From positions 1-44,420 of the forward strand of contig NZ_SMKZ01000055.1 in assembly GCF_004349065.1 (NCBI RefSeq): a DNA stretch of 44,420 bases, given 5' to 3'. Origin of the DNA: Jiangella asiatica. GTDB lineage: Bacteria; Actinomycetota; Actinomycetes; Jiangellales; Jiangellaceae. This document shows, piece after piece, positions 25,999-34,340 of this stretch. The position numbers and the translations under genes were made by a program. Below the pieces are notes generated by a model, which ran no database searches, had not been told where the DNA came from, and saw nothing but the letters and a program-made list of their open reading frames with translations. The first letter of the stretch is position 1, and every line of letters starts with the position of its first letter.

Positions 25999-28444
25999 GG
26001 GCTGATGTGGGGCCGGCGACGGCCGCGATCGGCTGTGCCGCCGGGATGCCGGAGCCGTCGCGCCGTCCGGTAGCGTCTGGCAGGTCGATCGGCACCCCGC
26101 TGGCCGCTGCCGCTCGCGCCGGCGCCGCGCCGGCCCAGGCTAGCAGCAGGGTGTCCTCGCCCTTGAGGAAGCGGTGGCAGCGCACGCCGCCGGTGGCCCG
26201 GCCCTTCGCCGGGTACTCGCGGTACGGGGTGACCTTGACGGCGCCGGGCTGGGTGCCGGGCAGAGCCGTCGACGACCCGGAGACGGTGACGACGGCGCCG
26301 TCGCGGCCGGCGTCGACGGACCCGAAGAACGTCACCTTGGCGCCGCCGCCGAGCTTGATGCCGGCGATGCCGCCGCCGGCCCGGCCCTGCGGCCTGACCG
26401 TGCTCGCGCTGAACCGCAGCAGCTGGGCGTCGGTGGTGATGAAGACCAGATCCTCGTCGCCGGTGCTCAGCTCGACGGCGCCGACCACGTGGTCGCCGTC
26501 GTCGAGCCGGATGATCTCGTAGGCATCCTTGCCCGGGTGCTCCGGTACCACCCGTTTCACCACACCGCGCTCCGTCCCGAGCGCCAGGCCCTTGGAGTCG
26601 GGGTCGAACGTGGTGAGGCACAGGGCCCGTTCGCCGCCGCCGAGGTCGACGAACTCCTTCAGCGGCGCCCCACCGGCCAGCGTGAGGGCCGCCGTGGGCG
26701 GGAGGGCCGGCAGGTCGAGGACGGACAGCCGAACCACCCGGCCGGCGCTGGTGACGACGCCGACCTGGCCGCGCGCCGTCGACGCGGCCACCGAGACCAC
26801 GACGTCGTGCTTGGAGCGGTTGTCGCCATGGACCAGCGGGTCGTCGCCGGCGGTCCGCGCGAGCAGCCCGGACGACGACAGCAGCACCCGGCAGGGGTCG
26901 TCGGCGATCTCCAGCGAGGCCGCGCCGGCGCGCGGCATCACCGCGCCGGACTCCTCCAGCAGGACGGTCCGCCGCGGGTCGGCATGCTGCGCGGCGACCT
27001 CGGCCAGCTCCGCGGAGACGGCCTGCCGCAGCAGCGACTCGTCCTCCAGCAGGGCGGTCAGCTCGGCGATGGTGCGCCGCAGCTCCTCGCCCTCCTTCTC
27101 CAGCTCCAGCCGGTCGTAGCGGGTCAGCCGGCGCAGCGGGGTGTCGAGGATGTAGCGGGCCTGGATGTCGCTGAGGTCGAAGACGGCCATCAGCCGCTCG
27201 CGCGCCGCACTGGCGTCGTCGGAGGACCGGATCACCGCGATGACCTCGTCGATGTCCAGCAGCGCGATCATCAGGCCGTCGACCAGATGCAGCCGGTCCG
27301 AGGCCTTGGTCCGGCGGAACTCGCTGCGCCGCCGCACCACGTCGAGGCGGTGCGCGATGAAGACCTCGAGCAGCTCCTTGAGGCCCAGCGTGCGCGGCTG
27401 CCCGTCGACCAGTGCCACGTTGTTGATCGAGAAGGAGTCCTCGAGCGGGGTGAGCCGGTACAGCTCCTCCAGCACCGCCTCCGGGACGAAGCCGCTCTTC
27501 AGCTCGATGACCAGGCGCAGGCTCGTGTTGCGGTCGGTGTAGTCGACGACGTCGGCCACGCCCTGCAGCTTCTTGTTGCGTACCAGCTCCACGATGCGCT
27601 CGCGGACCCGCTCCGGCCCCACCATGTACGGCAGCTCGGTGATGACGATGCCCTTGCGCCGCGCGGTGATGTTCTCGATGCGTGCGGTGGCGCGGGTCTT
27701 GAACGCACCCCGTCCGGTCTCGTAGGCCTCGCGGACCCCGTCCAGGCCGATGATGCGCCCGCCGCTGGGCAGGTCCGGGCCGGGGACGAACCGCATGAGG
27801 TCGTCGAGGCTGGCCTCGGGGTGGGCGATCAGATGCCGGGTGGCGTCGATGACCTCGCCGAGGTTGTGCGGCGCCATGTTCGTGGCCATGCCGACGGCGA
27901 TGCCGGTAGCACCGTTGACCAGCAGGTTCGGGAACGCCGCCGGCAGGACCTCGGGCTGCTCGAACTGTCCGTCGTAGTTGGGCACCATGTCGACGACGTT
28001 CTCGTCGAGCGACCTGACCAGCAGCATCGCCGGCTCGGCCAGGCGGCACTCGGTGTACCGGTACGCGGCCGGCCCGGCGTCCAGCGACCCGAAGTTGCCG
28101 TGCCCGTCGACCAGCGGCACCCGCATCGCCCACGGCTGGGCCATCCGCACCAGGGTGTCGTAGATGGCGCCGTCACCGTGCGGGTGCAGCTTGCCCATGA
28201 CGTCGCCGACGACGCGGCCGCACTTGACGTGGGAACGGTCCGGGCGCAGGCCCATCTCGTTCATCTGGAACAGAATCCGGCGCTGCACCGGCTTCAGCCC
28301 GTCGCGGGCGTCAGGGATCGCGCGCGCGTAGATGACGGAGTAGGCGTACTCGAGGAAGCTGCCCCGCATCTCCTCGGCGACGTCGACGTCGAGGATGGTT
28401 TCCTCGAAGTCCTCCGGTGGTGGTGTCGTTGTGCGGCGTGCCAT
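25994..28444 (-). CDS. parC: DNA topoisomerase IV subunit A
   Basis: 816-aa cleavage subunit of type IIA topoisomerase. Conserved core: [60 protein letters not shown] and [11 protein letters not shown], with the catalytic Tyr at residue 130. C-terminal beta-pinwheel repeats follow ([19 protein letters not shown] and later). At the position of E. coli GyrA Ser83 there is Gly92 ([10 protein letters not shown]), which bears on quinolone binding. The [15 protein letters not shown] start matches actinobacterial ParC; ATG 28453 (MSPMARR) is an alternative, and neither has a good ribosome site. Three PH-like membrane genes lie upstream on the same strand beyond a strong hairpin. Confidence 0.94.
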   Translation of the reverse strand: MARRTTTPPPEDFEETILDVDVAEEMRGSFLEYAYSVIYARAIPDARDGLKPVQRRILFQMNEMGLRPDRSHVKCGRVVGDVMGKLHPHGDGAIYDTLVRMAQPWAMRVPLVDGHGNFGSLDAGPAAYRYTECRLAEPAMLLVRSLDENVVDMVPNYDGQFEQPEVLPAAFPNLLVNGATGIAVGMATNMAPHNLGEVIDATRHLIAHPEASLDDLMRFVPGPDLPSGGRIIGLDGVREAYETGRGAFKTRATARIENITARRKGIVITELPYMVGPERVRERIVELVRNKKLQGVADVVDYTDRNTSLRLVIELKSGFVPEAVLEELYRLTPLEDSFSINNVALVDGQPRTLGLKELLEVFIAHRLDVVRRRSEFRRTKASDRLHLVDGLMIALLDIDEVIAVIRSSDDASAARERLMAVFDLSDIQARYILDTPLRRLTRYDRLELEKEGEELRRTIAELTALLEDESLLRQAVSAELAEVAAQHADPRRTVLLEESGAVMPRAGAASLEIADDPCRVLLSSSGLLARTAGDDPLVHGDNRSKHDVVVSVAASTARGQVGVVTSAGRVVRLSVLDLPALPPTAALTLAGGAPLKEFVDLGGGERALCLTTFDPDSKGLALGTERGVVKRVVPEHPGKDAYEIIRLDDGDHVVGAVELSTGDEDLVFITTDAQLLRFSASTVRPQGRAGGGIAGIKLGGGAKVTFFGSVDAGRDGAVVTVSGSSTALPGTQPGAVKVTPYREYPAKGRATGGVRCHRFLKGEDTLLLAWAGAAPARAAAASGVPIDLPDATGRRDGSGIPAAQPIAAVAGPTSAR

Positions 28445-28501
28445 GGGGGACATTGTGGCGTGCTTTGCCCCCGGACCTGCGTAGCGACCCACCCCTCCCC
28501 A

Positions 28502-28551
28502 TGATCATCAACGGTTGGCGACGCCATGACGTCGCCAACCGTTGATGATCA
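28502..28551. terminator. Perfect 22-bp-arm hairpin upstream of parC
   Basis: Arms 28502-28523 and 28530-28551 are exact reverse complements; loop CCATGA. The right arm contains the stop codon of the preceding minus-strand PH-like gene (28549-28551), so it probably terminates that operon and insulates parC. Confidence 0.85.
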
Positions 28552-29157
28552 AGAGAGTTCGAGGGACACGGCCAGGATGATCGCGAGTGCGGGGACGACG
28601 ACCAGGGCGCCGGCGATGACGGGGTAGCGCTCCAGGATCCTCACGGCGTGCGGGTAGGAACGCGCCAGTTCGCGGGCCGACGACACCCGGCCGAGCTTGC
28701 GGGGCTCGAGGCCCAGCTCGCGGATCAGCGCGCGCATGTCGTCCTCGAGCCAGCGGCTGCCGGTCATCCGCGCGATCCGCCGGCCGGACCCGTCCAGCAC
28801 GAAGACGTGGGCGAGGCTCTTGCTGGCCTTGTGGGAGCGGGGGAGGCCGGCGGTGACCACGGCTGCGACGGAGGCCCGTGGGGTGCGGCGGGTGCGCAGC
28901 AGCCCGGTGACCGCGACCTCGTCGGCGGTGACTGCGATGGCGGCGCGCCGGAAGTACACCGGGACCACCGCGGACGCGACCGCGATGACCGTCACCGACA
29001 CCAGGACGCCGAACCCGCCACCGCGGAACAGCAGGGCCGCCAGCAGCACCGCGGCGAGCAGCACCGTCACCTTGGACGTGCGCAGATAGCGGCGCAACGA
29101 CGGGCGCAGCACCAGCGCCGCGCCGGGCTGGGAGGGTCCGGGCACGGCCACGATCAT
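28549..29157 (-). CDS. PH-like membrane protein, paralogue 3
   Basis: 202 aa. N-terminal LVLRPSLRRYLRT motif, two hydrophobic helices (VLLAAVLLAALLF, VLVSVTVIAVASAVVPVYF), then a PH-like beta domain (AAIAVTADEVAVTGLLRTRR, HVFVLDGSGRRIARMTG), a helical tail and a C-terminal helix (VIAGALVVVPALAIILAVSL). The most diverged of three tandem paralogues. Last of the cassette; its stop lies inside the 28.5-kb hairpin. It starts 4 bp after the stop of the neighbour, so translation is probably coupled. Function unknown; not a known PH family I can name with confidence. Confidence 0.7.
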   Translation of the reverse strand: MIVAVPGPSQPGAALVLRPSLRRYLRTSKVTVLLAAVLLAALLFRGGGFGVLVSVTVIAVASAVVPVYFRRAAIAVTADEVAVTGLLRTRRTPRASVAAVVTAGLPRSHKASKSLAHVFVLDGSGRRIARMTGSRWLEDDMRALIRELGLEPRKLGRVSSARELARSYPHAVRILERYPVIAGALVVVPALAIILAVSLELS

Positions 29158-29161
29158 AGGG

Positions 29162-29737
29162 TCACAACGACGCGACGACGATCCCCACGACCACGACGAG
29201 TGTCACGAATCCGAACGCGACGGCGAAGGAGAACCTGAACGGGTGCGCCTCGACCCACGGCACGAGGCTCGGGTACGCGCGGTCCAGCTGTCCCGCCGTG
29301 ACCGGCCGATCCGGGCCGGTCGACGGGAGCCGGAGATGCGCGACCAGGCGGTCCAGGTCCTCCGCCTCGTAGTTGTTGCCGTGGATGCGCAGCAGTCGTG
29401 AGTCGTCGGCCGCGCGGACGAAGACGGTGTCGACGGCCGGGCCGCGAACGGGGATCACCACGGCCCGCACCACGGACGCGGCGCGCGAGCGTTCCCGCCG
29501 CCGGGTGATCACCAGCCCGTGCACGACGATCTCCGACGACGTCACGACGATGCGCGACCTGCGTAGGTGCCCGTACATGACGGCGAGCATCAGGGCCGAG
29601 ACGGCCAGCCCGATCAGCAAGCCCGGCACCCCGGCCGCGATGGTCCCGCCGATGGCGAACACGGCGCCGACCACCGCGGTCATGACATAGGCGAGACGCC
29701 GACGCGCCGGCGAGGGCCGCAGCTCCAGGTCGATCAT
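29162..29737 (-). CDS. PH-like membrane protein, paralogue 2
   Basis: 191 aa. Same layout as its neighbours: LELRPSPARRR, two N-terminal helices, PH-like domain (SRIVVTSSEIVVHGLVITRR, ASVVRAVVIP, DTVFVRAADDSRLLRIHGNN), the box YEAEDLDRLVAHLRLP, then VTAGQLDRAYPSLVPWVEAHPF-like text split here as QLDRAYPSLVPWVEAHPF, and a last helix. About half its residues match paralogue 1 in these blocks. 44 bp after paralogue 1. Likely a membrane-bound signalling or lipid-linked protein, but no function is established. Confidence 0.75.
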   Translation of the reverse strand: MIDLELRPSPARRRLAYVMTAVVGAVFAIGGTIAAGVPGLLIGLAVSALMLAVMYGHLRRSRIVVTSSEIVVHGLVITRRRERSRAASVVRAVVIPVRGPAVDTVFVRAADDSRLLRIHGNNYEAEDLDRLVAHLRLPSTGPDRPVTAGQLDRAYPSLVPWVEAHPFRFSFAVAFGFVTLVVVVGIVVASL

Positions 29738-29780
29738 GTGCGCTGAGCCTATCCGGGCGCCACTCGGCCAGCCGTCCCGG

Positions 29781-30368
29781 TCACAGTGTCACCGCCGTGA
29801 TGACACTCGCCAGGACCAGGATCACCACGACCGCGATCCCCGCACCCACGCAACCAACGCGGAACGGGTTCGCCTCGACCCAGGAGACGATCCCGGGATG
29901 CATGCTCTCCAGCTGGGGCACGGTCACCGGATGTTGCACGGCCGCGGTGGGCAGACCGAGGTGCTGGACCAGACGGTCGAGGTCCGCGGTGCGGTAGATG
30001 TTGCCATTGATGCGCAACAGCGGTCGCTTCTTGGCATCGAGGACGAAGACGGTGTCGACCAATCCGGTGCGAGGCACGACGAGCATCGCCCGGACCACCG
30101 ATGCCGCCGTGGCGCGGTCTTTGCGTCGTTGCAGGAGCATGCCCCGAACGGTGATCGCTGTCGGCGTGACGACGACCCGCGACCGCAGTAGCAGTGCGGC
30201 GATCGGCGCGATGATCACCGTGGAGAACGCTACGCCGAAGATCAGACCCGGCAGTCCTCCGATGATCGTGGGGAGGACGAGCATGATCGCGATGAAGACG
30301 GCGACACCGACTACGCGGGAGCGAATCGCGGAGTTGCGGACGGACGGGCGCAGGACGAGGTCGGTCAT
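29781..30368 (-). CDS. PH-like membrane protein, paralogue 1
   Basis: 195 aa. LVLRPSVRNSAIRSR, helices VVGVAVFIAIMLVLPTIIGG and FSTVIIAPIAALLL, PH-like strands SRVVVTPTAITVRGM and DTVFVLDAKKRPLLRINGN, the box YRTADLDRLVQHLGLP and QLESMHPGIVSWVEANPF, then a C-terminal helix. Clear paralogue of the next gene. It is the first gene of the three-gene minus-strand cassette; upstream lies a 79-bp gap to the flavoprotein stop. Confidence 0.75.
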   Translation of the reverse strand: MTDLVLRPSVRNSAIRSRVVGVAVFIAIMLVLPTIIGGLPGLIFGVAFSTVIIAPIAALLLRSRVVVTPTAITVRGMLLQRRKDRATAASVVRAMLVVPRTGLVDTVFVLDAKKRPLLRINGNIYRTADLDRLVQHLGLPTAAVQHPVTVPQLESMHPGIVSWVEANPFRVGCVGAGIAVVVILVLASVITAVTL

Positions 30369-30447
30369 GGCGCGACAGGTTACCGAACGAGTGTTAGGGC
30401 CGACCCGCGGGCTCTCGCCCGGCCTGGCGCCGCTGGTCCGGCGCCGG

Positions 30448-31458
30448 TCAGCCGGGGGCGGGGGCGAGCGTTCCGGCGGACGCGACGGCGAGGTCGGCGT
30501 CCTCGGCGACGAGGTCGGCGTTGATCGCGGCGCCCGCCTTGAGGCCGGCCGCGGCAGCGCCGATCACCTGGCCCATCGGATCGGTGACGTTGCCGGCGAC
30601 CCACACGCCGGGCACGGACGTCGCGCCGGCGCCGTCGGCGGGGATGTGGGTGGCGACGGTCTGGCCGTGCATCTCGACGTCGGCCGGCTCGAGGCCCAGC
30701 CCGACGAACAGCTCGCCGCGCACCACCGGGCGCGAGGCGACCACGAGCGCGTCGCGCTCGATCACCTCGCCCGACCGCAGCCGGGCGCCGACCAGGCGAT
30801 CGCCTGCGACCTCGACCGCTGCGACCTCCCCGTCGACGACGGTGACACCGCGGGCCGCCAACGCAGCCGCGTCCTGCGACGACGGCCACGGCACCGGCTC
30901 GGCGTGCCTGATCAGCACGACGTCGTCGGTGAGTTGCCGGAACAGCATCGCGCTGTGCACCGCAAGCGGCCCGGTGCCGATGACGCCGACGGCCCGGTCG
31001 CGCACCTCCCAGCCGTGGCAGTACGGGCAGTGCAGCACGTCGCGCCCCCACCGCCCGGCCAGGCCGTCGATCGCGGGCAGCTCGTCGATCACGCCGGCGG
31101 TCACGAGCAGCCGGCGGGCTCGCACCGTCGGGCCGTCGGCCAGCTCCACCGCGAACCGCGAGCCGTCGCCGTCGTCGCCGTCGTCGCCGGCCTCCTTGTC
31201 GACGGGGCGCAGCTCGCGGACCAGGCCGTCGACCACCTCGACGCCGTACCCGGCGACCTCCGCGCGCCCGGCCGCGACCAGGTCGCGGGGCGGCATGCCC
31301 TCGCTGGTCAGGTAGTTGTGCACGCCCTCGGCGGACGCGTTGCGCGGCTCGCCGGCGTCGACCACCAGCACAGAGCGCCGTGATCGCCCCAGCGCCAGCG
31401 CTCCGGCCAGCCCGGCAGCCCCGCCGCCCACCACCACGACGTCGTACAGATCCCGCAT
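30448..31458 (-). CDS. Thioredoxin-reductase-like flavoprotein
   Basis: 336-aa NAD(P)/FAD oxidoreductase. FAD Rossmann motif VVVVGGGAAGLAGALALGRS (residues about 7-26); redox-active CPYCHGW (Cys144, Cys147); second Rossmann site VGVIGTGPLAVHSAML; FAD-contact VPGVWVAGNVTDP near the end. An acidic insert (GDDGDDGDG) is unusual. No thioredoxin is nearby, so it is better called TrxB-like than TrxB. GGGAGGAATC before the ATG is a strong ribosome site. Divergent, 107 bp apart, from the XRE-cupin gene, which probably regulates it. Confidence 0.9.
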   Translation of the reverse strand: MRDLYDVVVVGGGAAGLAGALALGRSRRSVLVVDAGEPRNASAEGVHNYLTSEGMPPRDLVAAGRAEVAGYGVEVVDGLVRELRPVDKEAGDDGDDGDGSRFAVELADGPTVRARRLLVTAGVIDELPAIDGLAGRWGRDVLHCPYCHGWEVRDRAVGVIGTGPLAVHSAMLFRQLTDDVVLIRHAEPVPWPSSQDAAALAARGVTVVDGEVAAVEVAGDRLVGARLRSGEVIERDALVVASRPVVRGELFVGLGLEPADVEMHGQTVATHIPADGAGATSVPGVWVAGNVTDPMGQVIGAAAAGLKAGAAINADLVAEDADLAVASAGTLAPAPG

Positions 31459-31528
31459 GATTCCTCCCGCGCATCCATGATGGCGACTCGCCGGCCGCCA
31501 TCTCGATCCTCCGTCCGTCTCCCGCAGA

Positions 31529-31559
31529 TTGACAAAGGACGTTGCCGGACTGGCAAGAT
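31529..31559 (+). promoter_or_regulatory. Promoter and dyad operator of XRE-cupin gene
   Basis: TTGACA (31529-31534), 19-bp spacer, CAAGAT (31554-31559), then 6 nt to ATG 31566: probably leaderless. The perfect dyad TTGCC-ggact-GGCAA (31542-31556) lies within the spacer and is a good candidate site for the HTH protein itself. Confidence 0.55.
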
Positions 31560-31565
31560 GACGGC

Positions 31566-32153
31566 ATGGCTGAGGACGTGCTCGACGGAGTCGGGCCGCG
31601 GCTGCGCGAGCTGCGCCGGCGGCGCCGGGTGACGCTGGCGCAGCTGTCGGCGGCCACGGGCATCTCGGTCAGCACCCTGTCGCGGCTGGAGTCCGGCGGA
31701 CGGAAGCCGACGCTGGAGCTGCTGCTGCCACTGGCCAGGGTCCACCAGGTCACCCTGGACGAGCTGGTGGGTGCGCCGCCGACCGGCGACCCCCGGGTGC
31801 ACCCGCAGCCGGTGGTACGCCACGGCGTCACCCATCTGCCGCTGACCCGCCGGCCCGGTGGGCTGCAGGCGTACAAGATGATCTTCCCGGCGCCAGGGGA
31901 GGCGACGGCGCCGTATCCGCACGAGCCCCAGACACACGAGGGCTACGAGTGGCTCTACGTCCTGAACGGACGGGCCCGCCTCATCCTCGGTGAGCACGAC
32001 CTCGTCCTCGGCGCCGGTGAGGCCGCCGAGTTCGACACCCGCACCCCGCACTGGTTCGGCAACGCCGGCCCCGGCTCGCTGGAGGTGCTCAGCCTGTTCG
32101 GTCCGCAGGGCGAACGGCTGCACGTTCGGGCGCGGCCGCGGCGGGCAGGCTGA
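31566..32153 (+). CDS. XRE-family HTH regulator with cupin sensor
   Basis: 195 aa. N-terminal HTH_3: LRELRRRRRVTLAQLSAATG, then SVSTLSRLESGGRKPTLELL. The C-terminal cupin contains HEPQTHEGYEWLYVLNGRAR and GAGEAAEFDTRTPHWFGNAG, with the His/Glu residues that usually bind a metal or ligand. Such regulators sense small metabolites and repress nearby enzymes. The divergent flavoprotein is the likely partner. ATG 31566 fits the -10. Its last 65 bp overlap the 3' end of the histidine kinase on the other strand. Confidence 0.92.
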   Translation: MAEDVLDGVGPRLRELRRRRRVTLAQLSAATGISVSTLSRLESGGRKPTLELLLPLARVHQVTLDELVGAPPTGDPRVHPQPVVRHGVTHLPLTRRPGGLQAYKMIFPAPGEATAPYPHEPQTHEGYEWLYVLNGRARLILGEHDLVLGAGEAAEFDTRTPHWFGNAGPGSLEVLSLFGPQGERLHVRARPRRAG

Positions 32154-33486
32154 CGACGAACCGGGCACCCGGCGCGGCGTCCTCGACGACGATCGTGCCC
32201 CCGTGCGCGCGGACGATCTCGCGGACGATCGCCAGGCCCAGCCCGGACCCGCCGGCGTCGCGGTCACGGGCGTCGTCGAGCCGGGTGAAGCGTTCGAAGA
32301 TCCGCTCCCGGTCCGCCGGCGGGACCCCGGCGCCGTCGTCGTCGACGGCGACTCGCACGGACGCGCCGTCGCGCCGGACCTCGACGGCGACCCGGGAGGC
32401 CGCGTGCCGGACGGCGTTGTCGATCAGGTTGCGCACCACCCGGGTCAGCGAATCGCGATGCCCGTGCGTCACCGCCGCACCGCCGGCCGAGACCGTGACG
32501 GGCACCCGGGTGTCGCGCACGCCCTCGGCGATCGCGGCTACGATCTCGTGCAGGTCGACGTCCTCCTCGCGGCGCTGCGGGCGCGGGTTGTCCAGGTGCG
32601 CGAGCACCAGCAGGTCGTCGACGAGCCGGCCCATCCGGGCGACCTCCTGGAGGGCCTCGCGAGCGGTGTCGTGGGGGTCGACGGCGTCCGGGTGCGCCAG
32701 CGCGACCTCGAGCTCGGTGCGCAGGGCCGCGATGGGGCTGCGCAGCTCGTGTGCGGCGTCGGCGACGAAGGCGCGCTGGCGCTCCGCGGCGTTGTCGAGC
32801 CGGCTGAGCATGTCGTTGAGGGTGACGGCCAGCCGGCTGAGCTCGTCGTCGCCCGCCGGCACCGGCAGCCGCCGGGTCGCGCCGGTCCCCGTGATCTCGT
32901 CCGCGCCCGCCCGCAGCCGGTCGACCGGCCGCAGCGCGCGCACCACGACCAGCCAGCTCAGCACCGCCAGCGCCGCGGTGACGACGACGCCGCCGGCGGT
33001 GACGCCGATCTTGGCGAACTGGACGCTGCGCCGCTGCTCCTCGAGCGAGACTGCGACGAGGACGATGTGCGGGTCGCCCGGGGGGTCCGTCTCGACCCCG
33101 ACCACGCGCAGCGGCTCCGGCTGGCCGAGCCGGGCGCCGTCGAGCCGCACGGCATCACCGTCGCGGATCGCGGCCAGGTCGGCGTCGTCGACGATGGAGG
33201 TCAGGCGGTCACCGCCCGGCGTGGAGGCGAGCACGCGGCCCTGCTCGTCCACCACCTGCACGACGGCGGCGCCGTAGCTGGGCAGCGGGTCGGGCAGCCG
33301 GTCGCTCTCGACCAGCGCGGCGATGTCCTCGCCCTGCCGCCTCGCGGCCTCGTCCAGGGCGTCGAGCAGGGCCCGGTCCAGCGCGACGACCAGCAGGACG
33401 CCGCCGATCGCCAGGCCGACGGCCACCATCACGGTGGCCGCGAGCGTGAGCCGGGCGCGCAGGCTGAGCCGGCCGAGGCGGCTCAT
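32089..33486 (-). CDS. Sensor histidine kinase
   Basis: 465-aa membrane kinase. TM1 about residues 13-35, an extracytoplasmic sensor of ~125 aa, TM2 about 162-183, HAMP, HisKA with AFVADAAHELRSPIAAL (phospho-His246), and HATPase_c: NLIDNAVRHA (N box), DDDGAGVPP (G1), GGSGLGLAIVREIV (G2). The extra C-terminal tail (APERAAVRPADRTG) is encoded where the frame runs antisense into the XRE-cupin gene, suggesting loss of an earlier stop. Start ATG overlaps the response-regulator stop in ATGA. Signal unknown. Confidence 0.94.
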   Translation of the reverse strand: MSRLGRLSLRARLTLAATVMVAVGLAIGGVLLVVALDRALLDALDEAARRQGEDIAALVESDRLPDPLPSYGAAVVQVVDEQGRVLASTPGGDRLTSIVDDADLAAIRDGDAVRLDGARLGQPEPLRVVGVETDPPGDPHIVLVAVSLEEQRRSVQFAKIGVTAGGVVVTAALAVLSWLVVVRALRPVDRLRAGADEITGTGATRRLPVPAGDDELSRLAVTLNDMLSRLDNAAERQRAFVADAAHELRSPIAALRTELEVALAHPDAVDPHDTAREALQEVARMGRLVDDLLVLAHLDNPRPQRREEDVDLHEIVAAIAEGVRDTRVPVTVSAGGAAVTHGHRDSLTRVVRNLIDNAVRHAASRVAVEVRRDGASVRVAVDDDGAGVPPADRERIFERFTRLDDARDRDAGGSGLGLAIVREIVRAHGGTIVVEDAAPGARFVVSLPAAAAPERAAVRPADRTG

Positions 33487-34160
33487 CCGCCGTCACCGGC
33501 CAGCCGGTAGCCCGCGCCGCGCACCGTCTGCAGCGCGTTGCGGTCGAACGGCACGTCGATCTTGCGGCGCAGGTAGCCGACGTACACCTCGACGACGTTC
33601 GGGTCGCCGTCGTAGTGGGGGTCCCAGACGTGCTCCAGCAGGTCGCGCTTGGACACGACCTCGTCGCGGTGGCGCATGAGGTACTCGAGGACGCCGAACT
33701 CCCGCGGCGTCAGCGTGATGTCGGCGCCGGCGCGGCGGACCGTGCGCGCGCCGGGGTCGAGCTCCAAATCACCGGCGCTGAGGACGACCGGCCGGGCCGG
33801 CGCGCCGCGGCGCAGCAGCGCCCGCAGCCGAGCGACCAGGACGACGTAGGAGAACGGCTTGGTCAGGTAGTCGTCGGCGCCGACGTCGAGCCCGTCGGCC
33901 TGGTCGTACTCGCCGTCCTTCGCCGACAACATCAGGATGGGTACCCAGTTGCCAGCCGCACGCAGCGCCTGGCAGATCCGGTAGCCCGACAGCGACGGCA
34001 GCATGATGTCGAGCACGATGACGTCGTAGTCGTTCTCGCGGGCCAGGTGCAGGCCGTCGAGGCCGTCGTGGGCCAGCTCGACCGCGAAGCCCTCCGCGGA
34101 CAGCCCGCGCTGCAGCGCCCGCGCCAGCCCGCGCTCGTCCTCGACCACCAGCACCCGCAT
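33483..34160 (-). CDS. OmpR/PhoB-family response regulator
   Basis: 225 aa. Receiver domain: acidic pair Glu7/Asp8, phospho-acceptor Asp51 (VIVLDIMLPSLSGY), Ser79, Lys101 (YLTKPFSY). Winged-helix DNA-binding domain: LTPREFGVLEYLMRHRDEVV, VEVYVGYLRRKID, ending LQTVRGAGYRL. Works with the coupled kinase. The divergent LolA-like gene is the likely target: in the 180-bp gap TCTCAGGG and TCTCACAGG are repeated 9 bp apart at 34204-34221, a possible binding site. Confidence 0.95.
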   Translation of the reverse strand: MRVLVVEDERGLARALQRGLSAEGFAVELAHDGLDGLHLARENDYDVIVLDIMLPSLSGYRICQALRAAGNWVPILMLSAKDGEYDQADGLDVGADDYLTKPFSYVVLVARLRALLRRGAPARPVVLSAGDLELDPGARTVRRAGADITLTPREFGVLEYLMRHRDEVVSKRDLLEHVWDPHYDGDPNVVEVYVGYLRRKIDVPFDRNALQTVRGAGYRLAGDGG

Positions 34161-34340
34161 GACGCATAGCTTGCCCTGACCGTAGGCTCGACGGCTGGGC
34201 GGCTCTCAGGGTTCTCACAGGCACGGGGGCGCACAGTGGCTGTCATCGGGTCGAACCTGGCTCGAACAGACCCGCGCACTGGGCACCTGCGCCGCACGCA
34301 CCGCGGCACATGCGCACCGAGCACCACGCTAGGAGAGAAC

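Noticed and set aside
26174-28504. Long open frame on the plus strand opposite parC
   Set aside because: Shadow of a GC-rich gene: composition is wrong and no family motif appears, while the minus strand encodes an unmistakable topoisomerase subunit.
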